DNA from: Thiobacillus denitrificans
GTDB lineage: Bacteria > Pseudomonadota > Gammaproteobacteria > Burkholderiales > Thiobacillaceae
Assembly (NCBI RefSeq): GCF_001530125.1
Contig: NZ_LDUG01000019.1
Coordinates: 32,415-96,414, forward strand
Length of the DNA stretch: 64,000 nucleotides
Direction of reading: 5' to 3'
Part shown: positions 36,267 to 45,786 of the stretch, piece after piece
Layout of the letters: every line of letters starts with the position of its first letter
Position numbering within the stretch: the stretch's first letter is position 1
Notes under the pieces: generated by a model
Told to the model about the DNA's origin: nothing
Databases searched by the model: none
Seen by the model: the letters and a program-made list of their open reading frames with translations, nothing else
Position numbers and translations under genes: made by a program

Positions 36267-39200
36267 ATGAGCGCCTTACTCGATTACGATACCGGCCCGT
36301 TGAACTGGGTGCGCGGCGACATCGATGCCGCCCTGCAAGCCGCCTTGGGGCGCATCCAGGCATACAGTGTCGATGTCGATCTCACCAATGCCCTGCGTCT
36401 GGCGCGCGACGATGCGCACCAGGTGACCGGCGCGTTGCGCATGGTTGGACTGGAAGGCGCCGCCACGCTGGCGGGCGCGTTTGAGTCCATCCTGGACGAC
36501 GTCAATGAGAACCGTTTGACGGCAAGCGATGAAGTCTTGCGCGCCTTGCGCAATGCCATGGAAGGCCTGCAGCGCTGGGTCAAGGATCTGGCTGACGGAC
36601 GCGGCAGCGGCGAGCTGGCGCTGTTCCCCCTATACAAGCGTCTGCGCGAACTGCAAGGCGCCGAGCGGGTATTCGAGGGCGAATTGTTTTTCCCCGACCT
36701 GCGCTTGCGGACCCATGGCAAGACCGGCAACGATGGCTTGACGCAGGACGCGCTGGCCGCTGAAGTTAAAAAAATGCGTGGCCTGTTCCAGCGCGGCCTG
36801 CTGGCTTTTCTGCGCAATGTCGAGGCGGACCAGGGACTGCAGCGCATGCGTGAAGCGCTGATCGCAATCGAGCGCATCGCACCGTCGCAGGCTTCGCAAA
36901 CCTTCTGGTGGGCGTGCGTCGGTTTTGTCGACAGCCTGATCGCACGCGGCGTCGAGGCCGACTTTCACGTCAAGCAGCTGCTCGCTCGCGTTGACCTGCA
37001 AATGCGCCGCTTGATGGAAGGCTCGCCGCAGGTCGCTGAACGCCTGCTCCGCGATGCGCTGTTCTTCGTGGCAAAAAGCCAGGCCATGGAAGGCCGCGTT
37101 GCGGAAGTCCGCTCGAGGTTCGGCCTCGATCGTTACCTGCCGGGCCGTGGCATGCTCGATCCCGAAGCGTTGGCGCGCATGCGCCCGGTGCTGGATGCCT
37201 TGCAAGCCGGCTTGAAGGCCGCGCGCGATCATTGGCATGCCTGGGTGGTAGGCAGTGCCGAGCAGCAGGAACAGTTTCAAACCCAGTTGGTACGCATGCA
37301 GCCGCAGGCGCAGATGCTCGAAAGCAGTGGCCTGATGCCCCTGCTGGATGAGTTGGGAGCGGCAGCCATTGCCGCTGTCGGGCGCGAAGGCGACGCGCGT
37401 GAACAGATGAACCTGGAAGTCGCTGCCACACTGCTGTTCATGCAGAGCGGCGTTGACCAGGAAGATGTTCTGCACGCCGATTTCGCTGTCCGTGCCGAAG
37501 GGCAGCGGGCACGCCTGCGTGCCTTGATCGAAGGCCGCGAAATGCCGGCCAGTAACGTGGAATCCACCAGCCAGCGCGAGGCTGAACGCGACATGCTGGT
37601 GCAGATGGCGCTGGAGGTTGGCCAGAACCTGAGGCAGATGGAAGAGGCGCTGGATGCCTTCTTCCGTGATGCCAACGAGCGCGAAGCGCTGGCCAACCTG
37701 CCCGCCCTGGCGCAGCAGGCGCAGGGTGCCCTGACCATGCTGGAATTGCCCGATGCCGCCAGCTTGCTTGCTGCAGCCACCACTACGGCACAATCATTCA
37801 TCAGCGAAGGCTATCCGGATGAAGCGACCCAGCAACGCTTGGCCAACGCCTTCTCCAGCCTCGGGCTGTTTATCGAGTCCTACTGCGCCGGGCGTGCCGA
37901 TGCCGCAAGCATGCTGCGTCCTGCATTGATCGAGCTTGGCGTGATCGACGCCGACAGCATTGATGAAAACGCGTTTGGCGATACGGTTGAGGCAGGTCTG
38001 CCCACCCGCAAGGCCGAGGTGCAGGCAGGTTATCTGGAATGGCGCAATCAACCCGACGACGCCACAAAAAAAAAATACCTTGATGCGCTAGTCGAGCTCG
38101 ATCGCGACGCCGAACTGATCGACGATGCCATCCTGAAACAGCAGACGCGTGCCGCGCTCGACGCCAGCCGGGAGGCGGCCGAGGCGCCGCTGGCGCTCGA
38201 TGCCGACATTGCGGCCATGACCGGCCTGGCGTTGCCCGAACGGGCCATCCCTGAAATCCGGCTGACGCAGGAAGGGGACGAGCCGGTTGCCGGCGAAGCG
38301 GCCCGCCCTCCCGCCGACCTGATGGAGGCGACGGCAGCGACCGAATCGATGGAAGCCATGTCTGCCGAGGACAACGCGCCGGCAGTCGGCGCGGTCGTCG
38401 AACTCGCGCAGCCGGTCGCCGCAGCTGAAGCGGTGCTCATCACCGAGCCGGCCGTGACGGTCGCAGCGGAAATGGCCGCGCCTGCCGAAGGTCCCCTCTT
38501 GGCGGTGATCCCTGAAGGGGTCGAGCTGGAACTGCTGGAAATCTTCCTGGAAGAAGCCAACGAAGTGCTGGCGGCCATGGGCGAGGCCAGCAATGCTTGC
38601 CAGAGCAATCCCGATGACCAGGCTTCGCTGACGATTATCCGCCGCGGTTTTCACACGTTGAAGGGCAGTGGCCGCATGGTCGGTCTGGAAGAGCTGGGCG
38701 AAACCGCGTGGCGTCTCGAACAGTTGATGAACGGCTGGCTGACCGAGAAAAAACCAGCCAGCAGCGAGCTGCTGCGCCTGGTCGAACGCGCCCGCGGTGT
38801 GTTCCAGGATTGGGTGGATGCGCTGCTGGCGAACCAGCCGGTGGTGTTGCCGGTTTCCGATTTGCTGGCAGCGGTTGATCGAGTGTCACAGGGTCAACCG
38901 CTGGATGTCGCGCCGGCTGCGGTCGCAACCGGAACGGCGTGGCCCGAAACGGCCGCCGACGCCGAAGTGGCAGTTGAGGCCGTGACTGCAGGCGAGCTGG
39001 ACGTTGAGATGGCAGCCGAAGCGGAAGCCGAATGGCAGCCGCAGCCCGTTGTCGAGGCTGAACAAAATGCGCTGGCGGATGACGAAGCGGGCATCGTCGC
39101 AGCCACAGCCGAGATGGTTGAGGCCGCCGATACGCAACCCGAAGCGCTGGCGTCTCTGCCTGAGGTGCGCGCAGCCGAGGTGGGTGCCACCATCGAATAC

Positions 39201-42200
39201 GCAGCAGCGGACGTGGAATCCGCCGGTGAAGAGCCTGCAGAGCCAGTTGGCCTGGTGGACGCCGAGGCTGAAGCCCATGTAGAGTCGCAGGCGCCTGACG
39301 AGATCTGCATCGGCACGGTCTGCCTGTCTACCGGCTTGTACGATATTTTCATGGTCGAAGCGCATCAGCGCCTGGCCGTGCTGCAGGAAGAAGCCCAGCG
39401 TCACGCTGATGTCGTCGACAGCACCGTCAGCGAACACGCGCGGCGCGCCGTGCACACCCTGGGCGGGATCGCGGGCACCGCGGGCATTGCTGCCCTGTGC
39501 GAGCTGTCGCAAGCGCTCGAGCAGTACTGGAACCGCTTTGTGCGGGTGGCACTGCCATCTGCACACCTGCCGTTGGTCCGGGAGTCGGTCGTGCGACTGC
39601 ACGAGATGATCGAGACCATCGAAAGTGAACACCTGCCCGAGGCGGCAAACGATCTGATCGCAGCCTTGGGCGAGCTGGAAGACGAGCAGGCCATGCCGGC
39701 CGCCGAGTCGGTCTTCACGCTGGCGGCCGAAACCGCGCAGGCCGACGAAATGCCCGCTGAACCCGCCGTTGAAGCTGCGCCCGTCTACGCAGCTCCTATC
39801 AGCGAAGCGACCGAAACCCACCATGCCTCCGGCCTGCTTGACGTCGCCGCGCTGGTGTCCGACTTTAAACCGGCCGCGCCGGCACCGGTATTCGAGCGGC
39901 GTGAAGTGGCCGATGAAATCGACCAGCAGTTGCTGCCGATTTTCCTCGAAGAGGCCGATACCCTGTTGCCGGATACCAGTGCGCAGCTGCGTGCCTGGAA
40001 AGCCGCGCCCGGGGAAGCCGCTGCGCGCGACGTGCTGCGCCGCAATCTGCACACCATCAAGGGCAGCGCGCGCATGGTCGGCGCGATGCGCCTCGGTGAA
40101 CTGACACATGTGATGGAATCCCGCGTGATCGCCGTGATCGATGGCCATCTGAGCGTAAGTGCTGACGTGTTCGAGACGCTGGAAGCGCAGCTTGACCGTC
40201 TGGCCGACACAGTGGATCGCCTGAAACTGGGCGATCTTGCGCCCGCCATCGAAGAAACGTCCGTACCGCTGGAGGCGCCAATCGAACCGGTGCCTGGCCC
40301 GATTGAGGCTGCCGCTGCGGTGACCGCTACGATGGCTGATCCGCTTGAGTCTGCGAAGGCGGCTACACGCGACAGCAATGCCCTGACCCTGCGGGTGCGT
40401 GCCGACTGGGTCGACCGCATGGTCAACCAGGCGGGCGAAGTGGCGATTGCGCGTTCGCGGATCGAAAGCGAAGTGTTTGCCTTCAAGCGCCACGTCAATG
40501 AGTTGTCGGAAGCCCTGGCACGCTTGCGCGGCCATATCCGCGAAGTCGAGATCCAGGCCGAATCGCAAATGCAGGCGACCTTCCAGACCCATGAGGGGAC
40601 CGACGAGTTTGATCCGCTGGAGTTCGACCGTTTCACCCGCTTCCAGGAAGTCACCCGCTTCCTGGCCGAAAGCGTGAACGACATTTCCACCGTGCAGCAC
40701 ATCCTGCTGGCGCGCCTGGGCGAAGCCGACGCCGCACTGATCCAGCAGATGCGCCTCAACCGCGAACTGCAGCAGGATCTGCTGCGGGTGCGCATGGTGC
40801 CGCTGTATTCAGTGGCCGAGCGGCTGTATCGCACCGTGCGCCAGACCGCGCGCGACGTGGACAAACGCGCCCAGCTCGACATTCAGGGGGGCGAACTGGA
40901 AATCGACCGCTCGGTGCTGGAAAAAGTCACCGCGCCGCTCGAACACCTGCTGCGCAACGCGCTGGCGCACGGCATTGAATCGCCCGAGGAACGCCTTGCC
41001 GCAGGCAAGGCCGAATTCGGCGAAATCGTGCTCGCCGCGCGCCAGTCCGGCAACGAAATGATGCTGATCGTGAAGGACGACGGCGCCGGCCTCAATTACG
41101 CGCGTATCCGCGAAAAAGCCGAAGCCAGCGGCCTGCTGCTGCCGGGGGTCGAGCCGACCGAATCCCTGCTGGCGCAAATGATCTTTGCCGCCGGCTTCTC
41201 CACTGCCGAAACCGTCAGCCAGGTCGCTGGGCGCGGCGTCGGCATGGATGTGGTGAAGAGCGAAATTTCCGCCTTGGGCGGCCGCATCGACATCACCTCC
41301 ACCCCGGGCGCCGGCACCTGCTTCAACATCTATCTGCCGCTCACCCTGGCGATGACCCAAGCGGTGATGTTCCAGGCGGCCAAGCACGATTACGCCCTGC
41401 CGACGCCGCTGATTCGGCAGGTGCTGGAACTCAAGCCGATCGAACTTGAAAAGGCGATGGCAGCGGGCGAAGTGGTGTGGCGCGGCGCGCACTATCCCTT
41501 CTCCTATCTGCCGCACCTGTTGGGCGACACCGATGCGGTGCACGAAGTGCAGCGTTACAACCCGGTGGTGCTGCTCGCCAGCGGCGCCAGCCAGGCCGCC
41601 GTGCTGGTCGACGTGATCGAGGGAACACGCGAAATCGTGGTCAAGAACATCGGTCCGCAGGTGGCCCGGATTACGGGGGTGGCAGGGGCCACCGTGCGCG
41701 GTGACGGACGCGTGATCCTGATCCTCAATCCGGTGCCGCTGGCGCTGCGCTGGGCCAGCCTGCCGCGCACCGCAGTGGAGCGCACGGCGCCCGCCGAGGC
41801 AGCCGAAGTGAGCGCCGCCCTGCAGCCGCCCTTGGTGCTGGTGGTCGACGATTCGCTCACGGTGCGCAAGATCACCACGCGCCTGCTGGCGCGCGAAGGC
41901 TTCCGTGTGGACAGCGCGAAGGACGGCGTTGATGCGCTGGAAAGGATGCACGACCTGATCCCCGACGTGGTGCTGCTCGACGTCGAAATGCCGCGCATGG
42001 ACGGGTTCGAGCTGGCCCGCGTGATGCGCAACGACGAGCGCCTGAAGTCGGTGCCAATCATCATGATCACTTCGCGGACGGCGGACAAGCATCGCAACCA
42101 CGCGATGGAAATCGGCGTTAACGTGTACCTGGGCAAGCCGTATCAGGAACAGCAACTGCTCGACAGCATTGCCGCGCAGCTGGAACAGAAAGCGGCGGTT

Positions 42201-42209
42201 CCGGCATAA
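36267..42209 (+). CDS. pilL: Chemosensory hybrid histidine kinase PilL/ChpA
   Basis: A 1980-residue CheA-type kinase. There are four Hpt-like segments: HQVTGALRMVGL (His51), FHTLKGSGRMVGL (His796), VHTLGGIAGTAG (His1063, with Gly in place of the usual Lys) and LHTIKGSARMVG (His1262). Long Ala/Glu-rich linkers separate them. Dimerisation and ATPase domains follow (NALAHGIESPEERLA, RGVGMDVVKSEI), then a CheW-like domain and a C-terminal receiver (VLVVDDSLTVRKITT, acceptor Asp1905). It ends the operon, just before a strong terminator. It should phosphorylate PilG and PilH. Confidence 0.95.
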   Translation: MSALLDYDTGPLNWVRGDIDAALQAALGRIQAYSVDVDLTNALRLARDDAHQVTGALRMVGLEGAATLAGAFESILDDVNENRLTASDEVLRALRNAMEGLQRWVKDLADGRGSGELALFPLYKRLRELQGAERVFEGELFFPDLRLRTHGKTGNDGLTQDALAAEVKKMRGLFQRGLLAFLRNVEADQGLQRMREALIAIERIAPSQASQTFWWACVGFVDSLIARGVEADFHVKQLLARVDLQMRRLMEGSPQVAERLLRDALFFVAKSQAMEGRVAEVRSRFGLDRYLPGRGMLDPEALARMRPVLDALQAGLKAARDHWHAWVVGSAEQQEQFQTQLVRMQPQAQMLESSGLMPLLDELGAAAIAAVGREGDAREQMNLEVAATLLFMQSGVDQEDVLHADFAVRAEGQRARLRALIEGREMPASNVESTSQREAERDMLVQMALEVGQNLRQMEEALDAFFRDANEREALANLPALAQQAQGALTMLELPDAASLLAAATTTAQSFISEGYPDEATQQRLANAFSSLGLFIESYCAGRADAASMLRPALIELGVIDADSIDENAFGDTVEAGLPTRKAEVQAGYLEWRNQPDDATKKKYLDALVELDRDAELIDDAILKQQTRAALDASREAAEAPLALDADIAAMTGLALPERAIPEIRLTQEGDEPVAGEAARPPADLMEATAATESMEAMSAEDNAPAVGAVVELAQPVAAAEAVLITEPAVTVAAEMAAPAEGPLLAVIPEGVELELLEIFLEEANEVLAAMGEASNACQSNPDDQASLTIIRRGFHTLKGSGRMVGLEELGETAWRLEQLMNGWLTEKKPASSELLRLVERARGVFQDWVDALLANQPVVLPVSDLLAAVDRVSQGQPLDVAPAAVATGTAWPETAADAEVAVEAVTAGELDVEMAAEAEAEWQPQPVVEAEQNALADDEAGIVAATAEMVEAADTQPEALASLPEVRAAEVGATIEYAAADVESAGEEPAEPVGLVDAEAEAHVESQAPDEICIGTVCLSTGLYDIFMVEAHQRLAVLQEEAQRHADVVDSTVSEHARRAVHTLGGIAGTAGIAALCELSQALEQYWNRFVRVALPSAHLPLVRESVVRLHEMIETIESEHLPEAANDLIAALGELEDEQAMPAAESVFTLAAETAQADEMPAEPAVEAAPVYAAPISEATETHHASGLLDVAALVSDFKPAAPAPVFERREVADEIDQQLLPIFLEEADTLLPDTSAQLRAWKAAPGEAAARDVLRRNLHTIKGSARMVGAMRLGELTHVMESRVIAVIDGHLSVSADVFETLEAQLDRLADTVDRLKLGDLAPAIEETSVPLEAPIEPVPGPIEAAAAVTATMADPLESAKAATRDSNALTLRVRADWVDRMVNQAGEVAIARSRIESEVFAFKRHVNELSEALARLRGHIREVEIQAESQMQATFQTHEGTDEFDPLEFDRFTRFQEVTRFLAESVNDISTVQHILLARLGEADAALIQQMRLNRELQQDLLRVRMVPLYSVAERLYRTVRQTARDVDKRAQLDIQGGELEIDRSVLEKVTAPLEHLLRNALAHGIESPEERLAAGKAEFGEIVLAARQSGNEMMLIVKDDGAGLNYARIREKAEASGLLLPGVEPTESLLAQMIFAAGFSTAETVSQVAGRGVGMDVVKSEISALGGRIDITSTPGAGTCFNIYLPLTLAMTQAVMFQAAKHDYALPTPLIRQVLELKPIELEKAMAAGEVVWRGAHYPFSYLPHLLGDTDAVHEVQRYNPVVLLASGASQAAVLVDVIEGTREIVVKNIGPQVARITGVAGATVRGDGRVILILNPVPLALRWASLPRTAVERTAPAEAAEVSAALQPPLVLVVDDSLTVRKITTRLLAREGFRVDSAKDGVDALERMHDLIPDVVLLDVEMPRMDGFELARVMRNDERLKSVPIIMITSRTADKHRNHAMEIGVNVYLGKPYQEQQLLDSIAAQLEQKAAVPA

Positions 42210-42225
42210 GCCGGCGCCGTTGGCA

Positions 42226-42260
42226 GCGAAAAAACGGGCGCTCGGCGCCCGTTTTTTCGC
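42226..42260 (+). terminator. Intrinsic terminator of the pil-chp operon
   Basis: A perfect 16-bp stem (GCGAAAAAACGGGCGC and its complement) with a TCG loop and a T6 run. It is immediately followed by the CTAG duplication of the second mobile element. Confidence 0.92.
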
Positions 42261-42399
42261 CTAGGGAGACGCTGATTAATCCGTCTTTGCGAGGAGCGAA
42301 GCGACGCGGCAATCCAGAAATGCCCGCTTAATCAATGCGCTGGATTGCCGCGCTTCGCTCGCAATGACGGCTATATCGAATTAATCAGTGTTTCCCTAG
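42261..42399 (-). mobile_element. MITE-like element, copy 2 (131 bp plus CTAG duplications)
   Basis: The element at 42265-42395 is the reverse complement of copy 1 at 23687-23817; I find the 131-bp bodies essentially identical by eye, with the difference lying in the flanking base (CTAG here, TTAG there). It is flanked by CTAG at 42261-42264 and 42396-42399. It carries no gene. The right-hand CTAG supplies the TAG stop of the neighbouring - strand gene. Confidence 0.88.
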
Positions 42400-43451
42400 C
42401 GTTTCAGACCGGCGAGGTCGCCGCCGGCCAGCGCATTGAGCTGCGCGTCGCCCTGCGATGGATCGCGGTGATAGGCCGCAGTCAGTTGCCGCGCCACATC
42501 CAGCCAGTGAGTTTCGGCCCTGGATACCAGGTCGGCGAGTTGGGCGGTATCGCGGCTGGCGAGCCAGCTTTCGTATGCCTGCGGCAATGCCGGGAACAGT
42601 ACGCGCCGCAGGCCGGACAGATTGGCCAGATAAAAATGCAGCGAGCCGATGGCTTCGCGTTCAAGCAGGGTCGGCAGCGTCATCAGGCAGTCGGCCAGAT
42701 GGTCGCGCACCGCGCGCACCAGCAGTTCGGCATGCCTCGACGTGAGCTGGCCGAGCATTTCATTCCAGTCCGCGCCCAGCAGCGATTCGGCGCGCGCCTC
42801 GCCGATCTCGTGCAGGATCATCGCCTCGCTTTCGGCCTCGGCCATGCGGTCGAGCCCGCGTTCGACATCCCGTTCGAAGTCGTAGTGGGCAAACGCGCGT
42901 CCCAGCGCGGTGTCCTTTTCCTTCCACTGCCATTCCTCATACTTGTTCCACAGCAGGCGGCGCACCGCGTCCATGCGCAGGAAGATGGCACCGTCGCGCA
43001 TCGCCGCTGGCGGGGCGATCAGGTCGCGCGCATATTCGCAGCCGGCCACCAGCACCTGCACGCCTTCGCGCACCTCGGCGCGCTTGAGTTCGGCCAACAC
43101 GAAATGGGGTTTGCGAAAATGCCCGAGCCCGCTGCTGTAGACCAGCCCCAGCGGGATCAGCGCACGGTTGATGTCGTCGGCCTCGAACGGATCGATGCCG
43201 ATTTCGCTCAGCGGCAGCGGCGCGAACTCCTCTTCTTCCACCGTATCCCACAGGCTCTCGCGCGCATTCAGCCAGTCGCCGAGCTCGTCCTTGGGCAGGC
43301 GTGCGCCGTAGGGGATTTCCATTTCCCAGCGGTAGTACTCGCGCATTTCCAGCAGGAAGGTGCACATCGTCATGTCGCGCGCGTGGCGGGCGTCGGCGAT
43401 GGTGCAGTTCTTCTGCACCGTGTCGATGAGGGCGGAGAGATTTTCGACCAT
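42396..43451 (-). CDS. Conserved protein of unknown function (Sfum_1244-like, tentative)
   Basis: A 351-residue soluble protein starting VENLSALIDTVQKNCTIADA, followed by MCTFLLEMREYYRWE. I associate this N-terminus with an uncharacterised family named after Sfum_1244; the match is from memory. Acidic central part, no signal peptide or transmembrane helix. The TAG stop (42398-42396) lies in the target duplication of the adjacent mobile element, so the last residues or the stop may have been affected by insertion. Confidence 0.7.
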   Translation of the reverse strand: MVENLSALIDTVQKNCTIADARHARDMTMCTFLLEMREYYRWEMEIPYGARLPKDELGDWLNARESLWDTVEEEEFAPLPLSEIGIDPFEADDINRALIPLGLVYSSGLGHFRKPHFVLAELKRAEVREGVQVLVAGCEYARDLIAPPAAMRDGAIFLRMDAVRRLLWNKYEEWQWKEKDTALGRAFAHYDFERDVERGLDRMAEAESEAMILHEIGEARAESLLGADWNEMLGQLTSRHAELLVRAVRDHLADCLMTLPTLLEREAIGSLHFYLANLSGLRRVLFPALPQAYESWLASRDTAQLADLVSRAETHWLDVARQLTAAYHRDPSQGDAQLNALAGGDLAGLKR

Positions 43452-43493
43452 GTGGCGCTCCTGATAACAGCTTCGCTTACCAGTCTACAAGTA

Positions 43494-43574
43494 AAAACAG
43501 CCCGGCATACGATCTTGCATGGGCTTTAGCCCATAGCAAGTCGGAGTCCCCTTGTGGGACAACCGGGCTGTTTT
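43494..43574 (-). terminator. Structured 3' region: three-way junction hairpin
   Basis: A 12-bp outer stem (AAAACAGCCCGG at 43494-43505 with 43563-43574) encloses two further hairpins: CTTGC-A-TGGGC paired with its complement (43514-43540) and GTCCC/GGGAC (43546-43560). On the - strand it ends in GGGCTGTTTTT, so it can terminate the upstream 610-residue gene. The elaborate shape suggests more than a simple terminator. Confidence 0.65.
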
Positions 43575-43626
43575 CAGGGGTATTGCAACGCGCTTAGCGC
43601 TGCCTGGCCAATCGACCAAGCCGCGG

Positions 43627-45459
43627 TTAGTGGCGCCGGGAAGAACCAAAGTAATTGAGGTCGGCGCGCGAGCGGCGGGAAAGTTCGAACCGCGCCGCCT
43701 CGGTGCCGCTGAACTGCCCGGCGAGCTGGCCATACACCTCGGTCGCCCAGACCTTGTCGTTGAGCGCATCGGCGATGCCTTCGGCCCAGCGCAGCTTGTC
43801 GGCGGGTTTGCTCAGATGCGTGCCGCACTCGGCATACCACTTCTTCAGCGTCTCGACCGGCAGGGCAAAGCCCTTCAGGCGGTCGATGAACTGGATGCAG
43901 GCGTCGCCGTTGGGGCAGGCGGCCGCGGCTGCGGCAAAGTATTCATCGGCCTTGGCGCTGTTACCCATGGCGGCGTACAGGCGGCCGATGTGGGTCAGCG
44001 CAAAGTGATCCTTGGCCTGGGCGCGTGCGGCTTCCAGCAGGCGGTCGGCTTCGGCCGCATCCCGCGTCGCGGCAAAGCTCGCCTCGGCGAGTTTTGCGAG
44101 GTCGTACACCGTGGCATTGGCATCCGCCGCCAGCGCCGCTTCGCGCATGGCGAGGTAGGTGCGCGCCTTGGACACGCCGAGTTCGCGGTGATGCAGCTGC
44201 GCGGCGGTGACCACCAGATCCTTGAAGGCGATGAAGTCGGTGGCGTTTTCCGCCGCGCGATCGAGCAGGCGGGAGAGCCAGTCGGTGTCGTCCAGGTTTT
44301 TGTCCACCGCCAGCAGGATCGGCTTGTAGCGCGAGAACTGGTAGCCGGTGCCGTCGAGCAGGGTCTCCGCGGCCTCGATCAGCTTGGCGGAATAGAACGG
44401 GTCTTCCAGTTCCAGCCGCACGCGTTCGGCCAGCGCGAGGAATTGCTTGACGCTGACGGCGTCCTTTTCCAGTTGCTGAAATTCCATGTAGCGCACGTGG
44501 TTGGCCTGGCGCTTCTCCAGCTTGACCTTCACCCGGGCCAGGCGCTCGGCGTCGTCGGCCAGATGTGCTTCAACTGCGGCCACCAGCCTGTACATCTCGT
44601 CCAGTCCGGCCACTGCTTCCTCGGCCTTATCCAGCAGCGCCGTGGCGCCCGGCTTGTCGCCCACGCTTGCCAGCCCCTCGGCCAGTTCGATGTATTCACC
44701 GGTGGCGGTGGCCAGGTCGCCCGCCTTTTTCAGCGCGGTTTGCATGAAGGCGGCATCCCCCGTCTGCCTGGCTGATTCGATCAATGTTTTTGCAGCGGCG
44801 AAGTCGGTCGCGCCTTCGAGTGCGCGTTGATACAGCGCTTTGGCTTTTTGCGGATCGCCCAGCGTCTTGGTCACCTCGCCTGCCAGCGCCAGCAGGTCGG
44901 GCACGCTGGAGAGCTTCTCCGCCGCCTTGTTGAAAATCGCTTCCGCGTAATCCTTGTCCAGCAGGTGCTCGGCCGAGGCGGCCGCCAGCTTGCTGTATTC
45001 CACCGCGCGCGAGATTTTTGCCTCGGCCTTTTCCAGCACCTTCTTGGCGAACGCGCCATCGGCGATCACGCGCATCACGTCCTTCGCCAGGTCGATCAGC
45101 GGGTCGAGGTTGTTGGTTTCCTTCAGCGCCTTTTCATAGGCGCCCACTGCCGCCGCCTTGTCGCCCAGCACCTTGAACTTGGCCTCGGCCAGCGCGACCT
45201 GCTCCTCGCCGCTCATGCAGTAGTCTTCCGCGGTCTGCAGCAGTTCCTCGGCGCGGTCCTGCTCGCCCAGTGCCTTGTAGACAATGGCGCACGCCGCCAG
45301 ATCCTTGGTGAACTGGCAGTCGTCCGCCACGCGGTCCATCAGTTCCTTGGCGTAGGCCGCGTCTGCGGGTTCCTGCAGGGCTTGCAGCGCCAGCGCGGCA
45401 TAATCGGCGCCGCCGCTGCATTGGGCTTCTTTGGGGGTGAGGGTGTCGCGGGTGGCCAT
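43627..45459 (-). CDS. Large helical-repeat (TPR/Sel1-like) protein of unknown function
   Basis: A 610-residue soluble, Ala-rich protein made of about 15 degenerate helix-turn-helix repeats. Examples are KALGEQDRAEELLQTAEDYC and TKTLGDPQKAKALYQRALEG. No enzymatic motif, signal peptide or membrane helix is visible. Such solenoids usually mediate protein contacts. The start at 45459 is chosen for the GGAGA upstream and because the repeats begin there; the frame is open to 45636 without features. I do not recognise the family. Confidence 0.75.
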   Translation of the reverse strand: MATRDTLTPKEAQCSGGADYAALALQALQEPADAAYAKELMDRVADDCQFTKDLAACAIVYKALGEQDRAEELLQTAEDYCMSGEEQVALAEAKFKVLGDKAAAVGAYEKALKETNNLDPLIDLAKDVMRVIADGAFAKKVLEKAEAKISRAVEYSKLAAASAEHLLDKDYAEAIFNKAAEKLSSVPDLLALAGEVTKTLGDPQKAKALYQRALEGATDFAAAKTLIESARQTGDAAFMQTALKKAGDLATATGEYIELAEGLASVGDKPGATALLDKAEEAVAGLDEMYRLVAAVEAHLADDAERLARVKVKLEKRQANHVRYMEFQQLEKDAVSVKQFLALAERVRLELEDPFYSAKLIEAAETLLDGTGYQFSRYKPILLAVDKNLDDTDWLSRLLDRAAENATDFIAFKDLVVTAAQLHHRELGVSKARTYLAMREAALAADANATVYDLAKLAEASFAATRDAAEADRLLEAARAQAKDHFALTHIGRLYAAMGNSAKADEYFAAAAAACPNGDACIQFIDRLKGFALPVETLKKWYAECGTHLSKPADKLRWAEGIADALNDKVWATEVYGQLAGQFSGTEAARFELSRRSRADLNYFGSSRRH

Positions 45460-45786
45460 GGATGTCTCCGTGAAAGTGTGTCGCCCGATTTTCCGCCGGC
45501 GGGGAGCGGGCGGCCAATAAGTAATGTCGATGGCGGTATTAGTGAGGCGGGGTGTCTGTCCGGGCCGGGTGTCGATCCCAGAACGATCCCAGAAGGGGGC
45601 GGCCCGGCGCCAGGGCATGGGAGCGCCGGGAAGCAATCCTGGTGCAATTTCCCCGCAGTTTGTTTACAGTCTATATCTTCGAAAGTGGACGTTGTTTCTC
45701 ATATAAAATAAATATGTATTAATATAATAATATATTAAATATTGTGCTATATATTTACTACGTATGTGAAAAGGAGGGTCGAAATC
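45460..45786 (+). promoter_or_regulatory. AT-rich divergent regulatory gap with inverted repeat
   Basis: No gene is seen. The half next to the cytochrome gene (about 45690-45770) is strikingly AT-rich against a high-GC background. It contains a perfect inverted repeat TTAATATA-ATAA-TATATTAA at 45719-45738. A strong Shine-Dalgarno AAGGAGG precedes the cytochrome ATG. This is a good candidate for a regulated promoter, perhaps a TtrR or other activator target. No confident -35/-10 pair could be assigned. Confidence 0.55.

Noticed and set aside
38886-40700. A 604-codon open frame on the - strand inside pilL
   Set aside because: Complement of the kinase linker regions; composition is low-complexity His/Gly/Arg with no domain.
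43494-43574. Cloverleaf-like fold considered as a tRNA or integron attC site
   Set aside because: No acceptor CCA end, anticodon arm or T-loop sequence, and no attC core-site motifs or integrase gene.
45524-45706. A 60-codon frame in the AT-rich regulatory gap
   Set aside because: No Shine-Dalgarno, no family, and it runs partly antisense to the solenoid gene's upstream region.
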